A stretch of 64,000 nucleotides of DNA from Arenicella chitinivorans (GCF_014651515.1 NZ_BMXA01000001.1:496001-560000), one strand, 5' to 3'; positions 54,091 through 63,503 are shown, counted from the stretch's first letter. Program-made: numbers and translations. The notes: generated by a model not told the origin, from the sequence alone.

Positions 54091-55470
54091 ATGTTTTTCA
54101 ATCGCAGGGCATTACCTCAAGAGATTACTCCTGAGCAAGGGAGTAAGCTGCTAATTTCAGGTGATTTTTCTTGGGTTTCTTCCGGAGACCTAATTGGAAC
54201 CAAGGATGACTGGGCCTCGATTGGGCAATTCTTGTGTGACGATTGTGTCGCGTATGATGAGCTATGGCAGGTCGTGTCGGGTTTATGTGGTGCCGTAGGG
54301 GATTTGCCTTCTTCGAAGGTAGCCCTTTTGGCAAATCAGTTGGCAAATTCGTTTATAAAAAGAGGTCGGCTGCGGGAAGCTTTAGAGCTCGCTGTTGGGC
54401 TGTCAAGCAAATTTCCCGAGGTTACAGCACTCCATTTGTGTCAATGCCGTGTGAAGCTCAGGCAGGGGCGTGTTGATGAGGTGAGGGGTGAGTTGGATAG
54501 ATACTCGCAGGCGACAGACCCGTGGGTAGCAAACGCCGTGCTGGAAATGGCATCGGCTACACGTCATTACGCGTTATTAGATCTTTTGGTCAATAATGTG
54601 CCTCTGGGTATCGAGGCTGCGGGTTTATCGATGGTGGGTCAAAAAGCGCTGAAAGGTAAAATGGTCCTTGCGAAGGCGTTGCTAGGTTTTCAGGGTTCCG
54701 GTGGTAAGAATATGCAGCGTCATTCCCCGCTTGAGATCGCGCGAGGCGCTGATTCAGGTGTTTTTTCTGTTGTCTGTATCAACCTCGATCGGGATGCGCA
54801 ACGATTTCTGCTTCTGAGAGCACTTTATAAGGAGATTGGAATTCAGCCTGAGCGCCACCCGGGAATATTTGGTGCAAGCGTTCCCCAAATAGCCGTGGAC
54901 TCAATATTTAAATCAAAGAGGCCCTTGAATGCGATTGGCTGCACAATGTCCCATATTTCTGTTTGGGATAAAGTGGCTAAGTTAGATGATGAACAGGTTG
55001 TCTTGGTTTTGGAGGATGATGCGCTTCCGTCTCATCAATATAATGTTTCAGAGCTTCTAGCTTCGCTGCCGAGCGATATGGATTATTGCTTTGTCAACGA
55101 TCGCGCGGCTGGGGGATGGACGTCCAATGACTTGAGCAAATATCAATTCGAGAAAGCGCAATATGCGAATCGGAAGTTGTCTGATGATTGTCGTGCTATT
55201 GGCGGCGACGGCTACTTGTTGTCACCAAAAGGCGCTAGGAAGCTATTAGGGTTGGTTGCTCGTGATGGGGTCGTGCATAGTGTGGATTGGCAAATGTACG
55301 CACTGGGTTTGAGTGATGCTCTTGGCGAATTGAGTGGTCGGGTGGGGGGTATTGTGGAGTCGATTCTTACAAAGCTTGATCACTCTTATGATTTTAACGT
55401 TTATGTTTGTTCAACTCCTTTGGTTATTCACTCGCCGCTTGGGTATACTCCACGTTCTCATTTTAACTAA
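54091..55470 (+). CDS. Glycosyltransferase family 25-like protein with helical N-terminal half
   Basis: 459 residues. The N-terminal half (1-210) is helical and TPR-like in outline (paired helices with GRLREALELAVGLSS). The C-terminal half matches the LPS beta-galactosyltransferase family GT25: VVCINLDRDAQRFLLLRALY, NAIGCTMSHISVWDKVAKLD and VLVLEDDALPSHQYN with its acidic metal site. It probably adds a galactose or related sugar to the glycan, in the cytoplasm. Start ATG 54091 at only 24 bases from the preceding terminator, so it needs its own promoter or read-through. Confidence 0.82.
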   Translation: MFFNRRALPQEITPEQGSKLLISGDFSWVSSGDLIGTKDDWASIGQFLCDDCVAYDELWQVVSGLCGAVGDLPSSKVALLANQLANSFIKRGRLREALELAVGLSSKFPEVTALHLCQCRVKLRQGRVDEVRGELDRYSQATDPWVANAVLEMASATRHYALLDLLVNNVPLGIEAAGLSMVGQKALKGKMVLAKALLGFQGSGGKNMQRHSPLEIARGADSGVFSVVCINLDRDAQRFLLLRALYKEIGIQPERHPGIFGASVPQIAVDSIFKSKRPLNAIGCTMSHISVWDKVAKLDDEQVVLVLEDDALPSHQYNVSELLASLPSDMDYCFVNDRAAGGWTSNDLSKYQFEKAQYANRKLSDDCRAIGGDGYLLSPKGARKLLGLVARDGVVHSVDWQMYALGLSDALGELSGRVGGIVESILTKLDHSYDFNVYVCSTPLVIHSPLGYTPRSHFN

Positions 55471-55496
55471 TTAATTAATTCTGTTTTAGCAAGCTT

Positions 55497-56696
55497 ATGA
55501 ATGTTATTGTTTTTGGGGGGGATGGGTTTTGTGGATGGCCCACCGCTCTTCACTTATCCAATCTTGGTTTCAATGTCACGATTGTTGACAACCTCTCTCG
55601 CCGAAATATTGATAATGAGCTGGGGTGTTCTTCGCTGACTCCAATTGCGTCTATGGATGCACGCTTAAAAGCCTGGTACGAAATAACTGGAAAAGAGATT
55701 CAGTTCGCGAATATAGATATGGCTGAAGACTACGCTGGTCTTAAGGCGGTATTGGAACAGGTTTCACCAGATGCGGTAATCCATTTTGCAGAACAGCGAG
55801 CCGCTCCATACTCTATGAAAAGCGCCGCGCATAAATGTTACACGGTGATGAACAATATCGGTGCCACGCACAATTTGCTTGCAGCGGTTGTGGATGCAGG
55901 GTTGGATCCGCATATTGTTCATCTAGGGACTATGGGGGTGTATGGGTACGGTAGTGCAGGCATGAAAATTCCAGAAGGCTACTTGAATATTAAGTGTGAA
56001 GGTGACGAAGGGCAAGTTATTGAAAATGAGATACTCTATCCAGTTAACCCAGGAAGTATCTATCATATGACAAAGACCCAGGATCAATTGTTGTTCGCAT
56101 TCTATAATAAGAATGACCACGTTAGAGTTACAGATTTGCATCAAGGGATCGTCTGGGGAACTCAAACTAAAGAAACTGAGCTTGATCAAAGACTAATAAA
56201 CAGGTTTGACTACGATGGCGACTACGGGACTGTATTAAATCGATTTTTAATGCAGTCAGCGGTCGGACACCCTTTGACGGTGCATGGGACTGGCGGGCAG
56301 ACGCGCGCGTTTATTCACATCCAAGATACCGTCAGATGTATCGAGATAGCCTTACGGAATCCGCCTAAAAAAGGTGTCAAGGTAGAGATATTTAATCAAA
56401 TGACGGAGACGCATAAAGTTCGCGACTTGGCCGAAATGATTTCTGATCTAACTGGTTGTGAGGTTGCGTATCTGACTAACCCACGAAATGAGGCGGACGA
56501 GAACGAGCTTCACGTTAAGAATGATAAGTTTTTGTCGCATGGCCTTGAACCGGTTACTTTAAAGGAGGGTTTGTTGTCTGAGGTCCGAGATATTGCGGAA
56601 AAGTATTCTGGGCGTTGTGACCAGGCTAAGATTCCTTGTGTTTCAACTTGGAATAAAGAACGCGCTGCTGAAATCAAAGAGCACGTTATCAAATGA
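55497..56696 (+). CDS. UDP-sulfoquinovose synthase (SQD1 family)
   Basis: 399 residues, extended SDR that makes UDP-sulfoquinovose from UDP-glucose and sulfite. The NAD motif is GGDGFCGWPTALHL (7-20). All SQD1-specific residues are seen: T145 in LGTMGVYGYG, the Y189-x3-K193 pair in YHMTKTQDQ, HFAEQRAAPYSM near residue 96, and VWGTQTKETELD, the UDP-binding part. The C-terminal FNQMTETHKVRDLAE and DENELHVKNDKFLSHGLEP also follow plant and cyanobacterial SQD1. It is separated from the next gene by an ATGA overlap. No sulfolipid synthase (SqdX/SqdC) is near, so a glycan rather than lipid product is likely. Confidence 0.92.
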   Translation: MNVIVFGGDGFCGWPTALHLSNLGFNVTIVDNLSRRNIDNELGCSSLTPIASMDARLKAWYEITGKEIQFANIDMAEDYAGLKAVLEQVSPDAVIHFAEQRAAPYSMKSAAHKCYTVMNNIGATHNLLAAVVDAGLDPHIVHLGTMGVYGYGSAGMKIPEGYLNIKCEGDEGQVIENEILYPVNPGSIYHMTKTQDQLLFAFYNKNDHVRVTDLHQGIVWGTQTKETELDQRLINRFDYDGDYGTVLNRFLMQSAVGHPLTVHGTGGQTRAFIHIQDTVRCIEIALRNPPKKGVKVEIFNQMTETHKVRDLAEMISDLTGCEVAYLTNPRNEADENELHVKNDKFLSHGLEPVTLKEGLLSEVRDIAEKYSGRCDQAKIPCVSTWNKERAAEIKEHVIK

Positions 56697-57475
56697 GTAG
56701 TGAGGACTCCCCGGTGATAGTGCACGCGCATTTGTTTAAAAACGCGGGTTCAACCATTGACTGGATACTAAAAAAAAATTTTAAATGGGCATTTCTAGAT
56801 GACCGAAACGATGACCGGATGCGTATGGAGCCGGGGTACATGGGCGAGGTTCTGCGAGAGAACAAGGGGCTGAAGGCAATTTCAAGTCACTCAATTCGTC
56901 TACCTTTGGCTGATGTGCCTGGTTATCGATTCCATCTATTGTTCTTTCTGCGGCATCCGGTGGCCCGTGTTAGAAGTGTGTATGATTTCGAAAGAAAACA
57001 AAATGCAAAGACCCCGGGTGCGGTTAAGGCAAAGGAGTTATCGTTTTCAGAGTATGTTCGATGGCGACTTCGCGATGATGTGCCGAAGACGATTCGCAAT
57101 TTCCATACAAGCTACTTGACGGCGTGTGTGCCGGGTAGGCTGGGTCTTTCTTCTAATGAATTATTGAAAAGTGCCATTAATTTAATAGAGTGCACACCAT
57201 TAGTAGGGCTAGTGGAGTACTTTGATGCAAGTATGGCGTATTTTAAGTGTGAGCTTGAGAATGATTTTCCTGGTATTGATCTTTCTTATGAAATACAGAA
57301 TAGTTCGCGCGGAGCTCCTGTCTGTGTTGCCGATTCTGTCAAGCGTGTGAGGGATGATTTGGGAGAGAGTCTCTATGCACAATTCTTAGAGAAAAATGAA
57401 GCTGACCTACTGCTCTATAACGCCGCAGAGGAAATTCTGAAGGCGCGTTGGAAGCTAGGAGTAGGGCAAGCATAA
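56693..57475 (+). CDS. Sulfotransferase family 2 protein
   Basis: 260 residues. The 5'-PAPS loop is HAHLFKNAGSTIDWILKK (K-N-A-G-S-T), and the 3'-phosphate block is LLFFLRHPVARVRSVYDFER near residue 83, both clear hallmarks of the Golgi-type carbohydrate sulfotransferases. It probably sulfates a hydroxyl on a cell-surface sugar, with PAPS made elsewhere. Its start overlaps the SQD1 gene stop (ATGA), so both are translated together, which links sulfonation and sulfation of one product. Confidence 0.88.
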   Translation: MSSEDSPVIVHAHLFKNAGSTIDWILKKNFKWAFLDDRNDDRMRMEPGYMGEVLRENKGLKAISSHSIRLPLADVPGYRFHLLFFLRHPVARVRSVYDFERKQNAKTPGAVKAKELSFSEYVRWRLRDDVPKTIRNFHTSYLTACVPGRLGLSSNELLKSAINLIECTPLVGLVEYFDASMAYFKCELENDFPGIDLSYEIQNSSRGAPVCVADSVKRVRDDLGESLYAQFLEKNEADLLLYNAAEEILKARWKLGVGQA

Positions 57476-57558
57476 TCTTGGCAGTCGAGGTGACGCTGAG
57501 ATCACCATGATTGGCGTTGCAAATTACGCTAAGCCATGCAAATGAGCCCTTAGTCCGT

Positions 57559-57564
57559 TATAAT
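57559..57564 (+). promoter_or_regulatory. Extended -10 of the gyrA promoter
   Basis: Perfect TATAAT at 57559-57564, followed by 34 bases to the gyrA ATG at 57599. The -35 region at 17 bases upstream (ATGCAA) is poor, so the promoter is partly inferred. Confidence 0.55.
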
Positions 57565-57598
57565 ACTGGGGTTCATTTGTACTGCCAACTGCCTCTAT

Positions 57599-60223
57599 AT
57601 GACCGACCAATTTGCTAAAGAAACCATCCCCGCTAATCTCGAGCAGGAGATGCGTCAATCCTACCTTGATTACGCGATGAGTGTAATCGTTGGGCGAGCG
57701 TTGCCAGACGTTCGAGACGGCCTAAAGCCGGTGCATCGACGCGCGTTGTTCGCCATGTCGCAGCTTAATAATGACTACAACAAGCCGTACAAGAAATCGG
57801 CGCGTATCGTGGGCGATGTGATCGGTAAATACCATCCGCACGGTGACACAGCTGTGTACGACACGATTGTTCGATTGGCGCAGGATTTCTCTATGCGCTA
57901 CCCGTTGGTGGATGGTCAGGGTAACTTTGGTTCGATTGATGGCGATTCGCCCGCCGCAATGCGGTATACCGAGATTCGACTGGCTAAGATCGCACACGAA
58001 ATTCTCGCCGATCTTGATAAAGAAACCGTCGATTTTTATCCGAACTACGACGAAAGCGAGATGCAGCCATCGGTGATGCCGACCAAAATTCCGACGTTGT
58101 TGGTTAATGGTTCTTCCGGTATCGCGGTTGGAATGGCGACCAATATTCCACCGCACAATCTTACGGAAGTTATCAACGGCTGTGTCGCAATGATCGACAA
58201 CGAGGACATCACCGTTGATGAATTGATGGAGCATATTCCCGGTCCGGATTTTCCAACTTCAGGTTTTATCAACGGTGCCAAAGGGATCCGAGACGCGTAT
58301 CGCACCGGACGTGGAAAAATCTACATGCGTGCTCGTACGCACATTGAGACTAATGAGAGCAATGGTCGGCAGGCGATTATCGTGACCGAGCTGCCTTATA
58401 TGGTGAACAAAGCACGTTTGCTGGAGAAGATCGCCGAACTGGTCAAGACTAAAAAAATCGACGGTATTACGGAGCTGCGCGACGAATCTGACAAGAGCGG
58501 TATGCGCATGTTTATTTCAGTGCGTCGTGGCGAAGTTGCTGAGGTCATTCTCAATAAGTTGTTTCAACAGACACAAATGCAAACGGTGTTCGGTATCAAT
58601 ACGGTTGCACTTCTGGACAATCAGCCGCGTCTGTTTAACCTGCGGGAATTGCTGGCAGAGTTTATTAAACATCGCCGAGAAGTCGTAACCCGTCGTACCA
58701 TCTACAATTTGCGTAAGGCGCGTGCCCGGGCCCACACTCTGGAAGGCCTGGCCATTGCCTTGAGCAACATCGACGAGATGATCGAGTTGATTAAACAATC
58801 AGCCAGCCCCGCTGTGGCGAAAGAGCAACTGCTGGGGCGCAGTTGGACGCCGGGTGTGGTGGCCGATATGATTGCGCGCGCCGGTGCGGTGTCCTCCAAG
58901 CCGATTGGATTAGATCCTGAGCTGGGTTTGCACGGGAATGAATACCGATTGTCTGAAAAGCAGGCGCAGGCCATTTTGGATCTACGTTTGCATCGTCTGA
59001 CCGGCCTCGAGCAAGACAAGATTCGTGAAGAGTATGCCGAAGTTCTCGAGAAAATCGCCGAATTTATAAATATCTTGGAAAACGTGGACCGATTGATGGA
59101 AGTGATTCGCGAAGAGCTTGTTGCTATTCGTGAAGAGTATGGCGATCAGCGGCGCACCGAGATTATTGATCAGAAGCTCGATCTTACGCTAGAGGACATG
59201 ATCGCCGAGGAAGATTTGGTGGTGACCTTGTCGCACGAAGGTTACGCCAAGTCACAGCCTCTGAGTGACTACCGCGCGCAGCGTCGTGGCGGTAAGGGCA
59301 AAAGTGCAACCAAAACCAAAGACGAAGATTTTGTCGAACGTATGTTTGTTGCCAATTCGCACGATACCATTCTGTGCTTTTCGGACAAAGGCAAGGTTTA
59401 TTGGTTGAAAGTCTATGAGTTGCCACAGGCCGGGCGCAATGCGCGGGGTAAGCCAATTGTGAATCTCTTGCCGCTCGAAAATAGTGAGCACATCACTGCG
59501 ATTTTGCCGGTGAAAGAGTTTACCGAAGGTCAATTCGTGTTCATGGCCACCAGCGACGGCACGGTCAAGAAGACATCATTGATGGACTTTTCGCGTCCTC
59601 GAGCTAACGGTATCATCGCGCTGGATCTGGTGGATGGTAACTCGTTGGTCGGTGTCGGGTTGACCAGTGGAGAACAAGAAATCATGTTGTTCTGTAGCTC
59701 GGGCAAAGCTATTCGGTTTGCAGAACAGGATGTTCGCCAAATGGGTCGCACTGCGCGCGGCGTACGTGGCATTAAAGTCGGTGATGGGCATCAAGTGAAT
59801 GCCATGATTATTTGTGACGCAGGTGATGCAGAGTCGGCGGTATTGACCCTAACTGAAAACGGTTTTGGCAAACGCACGATGCTGTCGGAATACAATACGC
59901 AAGGCCGCGGCGGCCAAGGCGTGATCTCCATTCAGACCAGTGATCGGAATGGCAATGCGGTTGGCGCAATTTTGGTGCAAGAAGGTAACGAAGCAATGTT
60001 GATTACCAATGGTGGTACGCTGGTTCGCACCCGGGTCTGCGAGGTGTCAGTGATTGGTCGCAATACGCAGGGCGTGAAAATTATTGGTGTTTCTGGTGGT
60101 GAGAAGCTCATCAGTATAGAGAAGGTCGCGGAGTCGGACGACGACGAATCAGGCGACGATGAACTCGCTGACGGCGATGCCGGTGGTGTACAATCGGACG
60201 AGGAGACGCACGATAACGAGTAA
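57599..60223 (+). CDS. gyrA: DNA gyrase subunit A
   Basis: 874 residues, the strand-cutting subunit of gyrase, which introduces negative supercoils. The catalytic tyrosine is Y123 in [10 protein letters not shown]. The quinolone-determining region is [12 protein letters not shown], with Thr at 84, the equivalent of E. coli Ser83; Thr is the wild-type residue in Pseudomonas and others, so it is not in itself a sign of resistance. The GyrA box is [12 protein letters not shown] near residue 560. The C-terminal tail is a run of Asp, Glu and Gly ([19 protein letters not shown]). Upstream of the protease island. Confidence 0.97.
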   Translation: MTDQFAKETIPANLEQEMRQSYLDYAMSVIVGRALPDVRDGLKPVHRRALFAMSQLNNDYNKPYKKSARIVGDVIGKYHPHGDTAVYDTIVRLAQDFSMRYPLVDGQGNFGSIDGDSPAAMRYTEIRLAKIAHEILADLDKETVDFYPNYDESEMQPSVMPTKIPTLLVNGSSGIAVGMATNIPPHNLTEVINGCVAMIDNEDITVDELMEHIPGPDFPTSGFINGAKGIRDAYRTGRGKIYMRARTHIETNESNGRQAIIVTELPYMVNKARLLEKIAELVKTKKIDGITELRDESDKSGMRMFISVRRGEVAEVILNKLFQQTQMQTVFGINTVALLDNQPRLFNLRELLAEFIKHRREVVTRRTIYNLRKARARAHTLEGLAIALSNIDEMIELIKQSASPAVAKEQLLGRSWTPGVVADMIARAGAVSSKPIGLDPELGLHGNEYRLSEKQAQAILDLRLHRLTGLEQDKIREEYAEVLEKIAEFINILENVDRLMEVIREELVAIREEYGDQRRTEIIDQKLDLTLEDMIAEEDLVVTLSHEGYAKSQPLSDYRAQRRGGKGKSATKTKDEDFVERMFVANSHDTILCFSDKGKVYWLKVYELPQAGRNARGKPIVNLLPLENSEHITAILPVKEFTEGQFVFMATSDGTVKKTSLMDFSRPRANGIIALDLVDGNSLVGVGLTSGEQEIMLFCSSGKAIRFAEQDVRQMGRTARGVRGIKVGDGHQVNAMIICDAGDAESAVLTLTENGFGKRTMLSEYNTQGRGGQGVISIQTSDRNGNAVGAILVQEGNEAMLITNGGTLVRTRVCEVSVIGRNTQGVKIIGVSGGEKLISIEKVAESDDDESGDDELADGDAGGVQSDEETHDNE

Positions 60224-60248
60224 ATTGGCAGTATTTCGAGAGCATTTA

Positions 60249-61490
60249 TTGGTTCAGATTGTACGGCAAACAAGCTGGGTTCGATTGTTGCTGAGCCTAG
60301 TGCTCAGCGTAGGGTGTTTTGCGTCGGTTTCGGCAGGCTTGCCGCCAGATATCTCCGTATCGATCTCACCTACGAAGACGCAGATAGCGCGAACGGACTC
60401 TGTATTGATCTCAGTCACTTACCAAAATCAATCCTCTGAGGTGGTGCGTTTGCTTCAATATGGCACGGCGCTCGAAGGTTCGGTGGCGGAAGATTTTCTC
60501 ATCGTTGTGCGTAATGGCGAGCCTCAGCCGTATCAAGGAATTCTTGCCATGCGGTTTCCGCCGTCAATCAATGATTACACTGTTTTGGTGCCCGGGCAGT
60601 CAGTGACTGCCGAAGTCGATATTGAGGCAAGCTACGGTGTACGACAGGTTGGAGGGTATCAAGTTTACCATCGGGATGGCCAAGGTGGTGCTATAGAAAG
60701 TGGTGGTGCGCAGTTTTGGTTAACCGAATCGCGAGCACAACCCGCATTACCTCGGCAGGCCTCACCTCAGCAGGTCGCACCTAAGCAGGCTTCGGTTGCA
60801 CGCTTTTGCAGTGTTGCGCAGGCGGCCGCGGCGGACGGAGCGTTGAGTGTCGCGGAGACTTACGCACGCCACGCCCGCGATGACCTCAGAAACACATTGA
60901 TAAGTGCGCGGTCGGACGCGCGTCGCTACCGTTATTGGTTTGGGCAATACAGTCAGCCACGCTGGAATCGCGTGCAAGACGGAATGACTCGAATCTACAG
61001 CGCAGCTAGCAGCCGACGATTTACGTTTGATTGTGCTTGCGAAGCTGGAACTAACCGCACTATCGCCTATGTGTATGGTGCGCGTACGTCTGAAATTTTC
61101 TTATGCGACGGATTCTTTGGCATGCCGAGAGCGGGTGGGGATTCTCAGGCATCCGTTCTGGTCCATGAAATCAGCCACTTCAATGATACGGCAAACACTG
61201 ACGATGGTCCCCATGGTGTTAATGGTGCGCTTTACGGCCAAGGCGCGGCTGTGGGGTTAGCAATAACCAACCCTGATCGTGCCGTCGGGGCTGCCTCTAA
61301 TTACCAGTATTTTGCTGCCAACCCGACAGGCCTGCCAATGCCAACAGAGGGTGGTGATGGTGATAATGGAGGTGGTGATGAGGGCGATGAGCCTGGTTCT
61401 CTGCTTGATCCATTGATTCCGCCGGAGCCGGAATCAATACCACGCATTCTGGTGCCGATTGTGGACTTGCTGCTTGGCAACGAACGTTGA
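60249..61490 (+). CDS. Secreted M35-type (aspzincin) metallopeptidase
   Basis: About 413 residues from TTG 60249; an upstream TTG at 60225 is possible. Signal peptide (SWVRLLLSLVLSVGCFASVSA), then an N-terminal domain of about 110 residues, then the M35 catalytic domain. The zinc motif is H306-E307-I-S-H310 followed by a TDDGPHGVNGALYG region with the third-ligand Asp (D318 or D319). YFAANP follows. A Gly/Asp linker and a hydrophobic C-terminus (IPRILVPIVDLLLG) end the protein. Such enzymes cut before lysine or are broad endopeptidases. It begins about 25 bases after the gyrA stop with no terminator between. No SD is strong, and the start is uncertain. Confidence 0.85.
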   Translation: MVQIVRQTSWVRLLLSLVLSVGCFASVSAGLPPDISVSISPTKTQIARTDSVLISVTYQNQSSEVVRLLQYGTALEGSVAEDFLIVVRNGEPQPYQGILAMRFPPSINDYTVLVPGQSVTAEVDIEASYGVRQVGGYQVYHRDGQGGAIESGGAQFWLTESRAQPALPRQASPQQVAPKQASVARFCSVAQAAAADGALSVAETYARHARDDLRNTLISARSDARRYRYWFGQYSQPRWNRVQDGMTRIYSAASSRRFTFDCACEAGTNRTIAYVYGARTSEIFLCDGFFGMPRAGGDSQASVLVHEISHFNDTANTDDGPHGVNGALYGQGAAVGLAITNPDRAVGAASNYQYFAANPTGLPMPTEGGDGDNGGGDEGDEPGSLLDPLIPPEPESIPRILVPIVDLLLGNER

Positions 61491-61512
61491 TATTTATTCC
61501 GTGGGCAAATAA

Positions 61513-62010
61513 ATGACCTCAAAATTTTACTTCGCCATGATACTATCGTGTACGACTTTATTGTTGGCAGCCTGCAATGCACAATCTATGCAATTGACCT
61601 TGAGTCTCAACCTAGCTGAACTTGAGGCAGGGCAGGTGGTGCTGGAGGCAGAGCTGAAAAATAACGGTCAAGAGTCTGTCGAACTGTTGCCTTGGAATAC
61701 GCCAATGGAAGCGACTTTATTAGGCGATCTCTACCGAATTACACATGATGCTGCGGTCGATGCGCAAGCTTTGCCCTACCTTGGGCGAATGGTGAAGCGC
61801 GCGGCACCGGAGGTGGACGACTATGTCGTGCTGAAGGCCGGCGAAGTTTTACGTAATACTCAGCGTCTAAGCGAAGGGTACTCATTCTGTGCCAATCGCG
61901 CTTACCGACTAGAGTATATCGGCGTATTTGTGTCGCGTGACAACAACGTCGTACCGACTCGTAATAATATATTGAATTTTACAACTGGGCCCAGTTTTCC
62001 CCAGTGCTAA
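61513..62010 (+). CDS. Lipoprotein resembling the N-terminal domain of the flanking M35 peptidases
   Basis: 165 residues. Lipoprotein signal with lipobox LLAAC (cysteine near residue 21). The mature part aligns with the N-terminal domain of both neighbours: LPYLGRMVKRAAPEVDDYVVLKAGEVL matches LPYMGRHYKRAPATSADYISLAPGESR in the downstream peptidase and the equivalent in the upstream one. No catalytic domain follows. It may anchor, inhibit or fold the two peptidases in the outer membrane. Three genes close together (22 bases before; overlap of 7 bases with an upstream frame of the next) suggest one unit. Confidence 0.85.
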   Translation: MTSKFYFAMILSCTTLLLAACNAQSMQLTLSLNLAELEAGQVVLEAELKNNGQESVELLPWNTPMEATLLGDLYRITHDAAVDAQALPYLGRMVKRAAPEVDDYVVLKAGEVLRNTQRLSEGYSFCANRAYRLEYIGVFVSRDNNVVPTRNNILNFTTGPSFPQC

Positions 62011-62072
62011 TCTACCCAGTACGGGGCATGGTAGATGAACTGTGTCGCGTACCAATCAGGAGAATTTCGACT

Positions 62073-63503
62073 ATGTCTAAGTTGATGTTGGTGTTTAAAA
62101 ACAAGGCTGTATTTCGAATCCTGGCGCTAGGACTCTTACTGGTTTGCGCTAATGTTTACGCGGATTTGCCAAGTGGCATCGCGATGAGCGTGGATGTGGT
62201 GCAAAGTAAAGTCAGTCCCAGTGAGCAAGCCTTGGTAAAAGTCACGTACACCAATGTCGGGTCGACACCCAAGCAACTCCTGCGCTGGGAGACCGCGTTC
62301 GAGGGGCGGGTCGATGAAGATTTTTTGACCGTCACTCATGAAGGTCGCGTGTTGCCCTATATGGGGCGTCACTATAAGCGTGCTCCGGCGACTTCAGCCG
62401 ATTACATCAGTTTAGCGCCGGGCGAAAGTCGCAGTCAGGTCGTCGATATTAATACAGGCTACCACCTCGATTACAAAGGGGAGTACCTTATTAGCCCTAA
62501 GGGCGCTGCCGTGGCGCAAAAGTCACCGCCTGTCAAATTGATCTTGAGCAAGGATCGCCCAGTAAGTCTGAAACAAACGCCGATTATCAACAGTTGTGAT
62601 GGTGATCGTCCAGATCAAATTGATTCCGCCTTGGGTGCCGCTGAGAGTTTGGCAAAACGTGCGCGCGATGACATGCGGGCAACGCCGGTCGCGTTTCGTC
62701 GTTCGGTGCAACGCTACAAAGAATGGTTTGGGGCGTATACAGCGACCCGATGGAACGCTGTGCAACGAAATTTTGATCGTATTTTCTCAACGCTCAGCGG
62801 CCGTACAATCACGTTCGAGTGTGACGACAGCGTGCCATATTTTGCTTACGTTTACCCTGGTCAACCTTACGATGTCTATCTGGGGCAAGCATTCTGGAGT
62901 GCGCCGATGACTGGCACTGATTCCAAGGCGGGCACGATTATCCATGAGGTTAGTCACTTTAACGTGGTGGCGGCAACCGACGACATAGAATATGGGCAGT
63001 CGGCAGCTCGAAGCTTGGCGCGAACACGCCCTGCTGATGCGGTACGAAATGCAGATAGTCATGAGTATTTTGCGGAAAATACCCCGTCTTTGCCTATGTT
63101 CACCGCAACTGTCGATCTGGTTTCATCAATTACAGTGACAGAAGATCTGAAAACAGTAGTCGGTGGCAATGTGAGTCTCTCCGCGTCGGTGAGTAATGTG
63201 GGGAGCGCGGATGCACCGTCGACGACGGTTACCGTACGCGTGTCTGCTGATTCGGTGATATCACTTGCAGATCCCGTGGCTGGCAGTGCGCCTGTCATGG
63301 CGCTTGCCGGTGGTGAGGAGCTGGCTGTTGATTTGTCTTTTAAAGCGCCGCGTGAAGAGGGGCAATACTGGATTGGTGTGTGTGTCACTGAGGTCAACGG
63401 GGAGTCAGGTACCGACAATAACTGTTCTGGTGGTGTGCCACTTACCGTGCGCAAAATGTCATTACTGTCCGTTTTGATGCTGTTACTAAGCGACGATGAC
63501 TAG
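62073..63503 (+). CDS. Secreted M35-type metallopeptidase with CARDB domain
   Basis: 476 residues from ATG 62073, with AGGAG upstream at 10 bases. Signal peptide (FRILALGLLLVCANVYA). The N-terminal domain (about 30-135) has LPYMGRHYKRAPA. The M35 domain carries H291-E292-V-S-H295 and the third ligand in ATDDIEYG (D304), the standard HExxH plus GTxDxxYG pattern. After it, residues about 350-450 resemble a CARDB adhesion domain (SVSNVGSADAPSTTVTVRV). A short hydrophobic tail (MSLLSVLMLLLSDDD) ends it. Substrate unknown; the CARDB domain may bind a surface or matrix. Confidence 0.87.
   Translation: MSKLMLVFKNKAVFRILALGLLLVCANVYADLPSGIAMSVDVVQSKVSPSEQALVKVTYTNVGSTPKQLLRWETAFEGRVDEDFLTVTHEGRVLPYMGRHYKRAPATSADYISLAPGESRSQVVDINTGYHLDYKGEYLISPKGAAVAQKSPPVKLILSKDRPVSLKQTPIINSCDGDRPDQIDSALGAAESLAKRARDDMRATPVAFRRSVQRYKEWFGAYTATRWNAVQRNFDRIFSTLSGRTITFECDDSVPYFAYVYPGQPYDVYLGQAFWSAPMTGTDSKAGTIIHEVSHFNVVAATDDIEYGQSAARSLARTRPADAVRNADSHEYFAENTPSLPMFTATVDLVSSITVTEDLKTVVGGNVSLSASVSNVGSADAPSTTVTVRVSADSVISLADPVAGSAPVMALAGGEELAVDLSFKAPREEGQYWIGVCVTEVNGESGTDNNCSGGVPLTVRKMSLLSVLMLLLSDDD

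Noticed and set aside
57840-57870. Thr at the quinolone-determining position of GyrA as a resistance mutation
   Set aside because: Thr is the natural residue here in many gammaproteobacteria such as Pseudomonas, so it does not by itself indicate acquired resistance.
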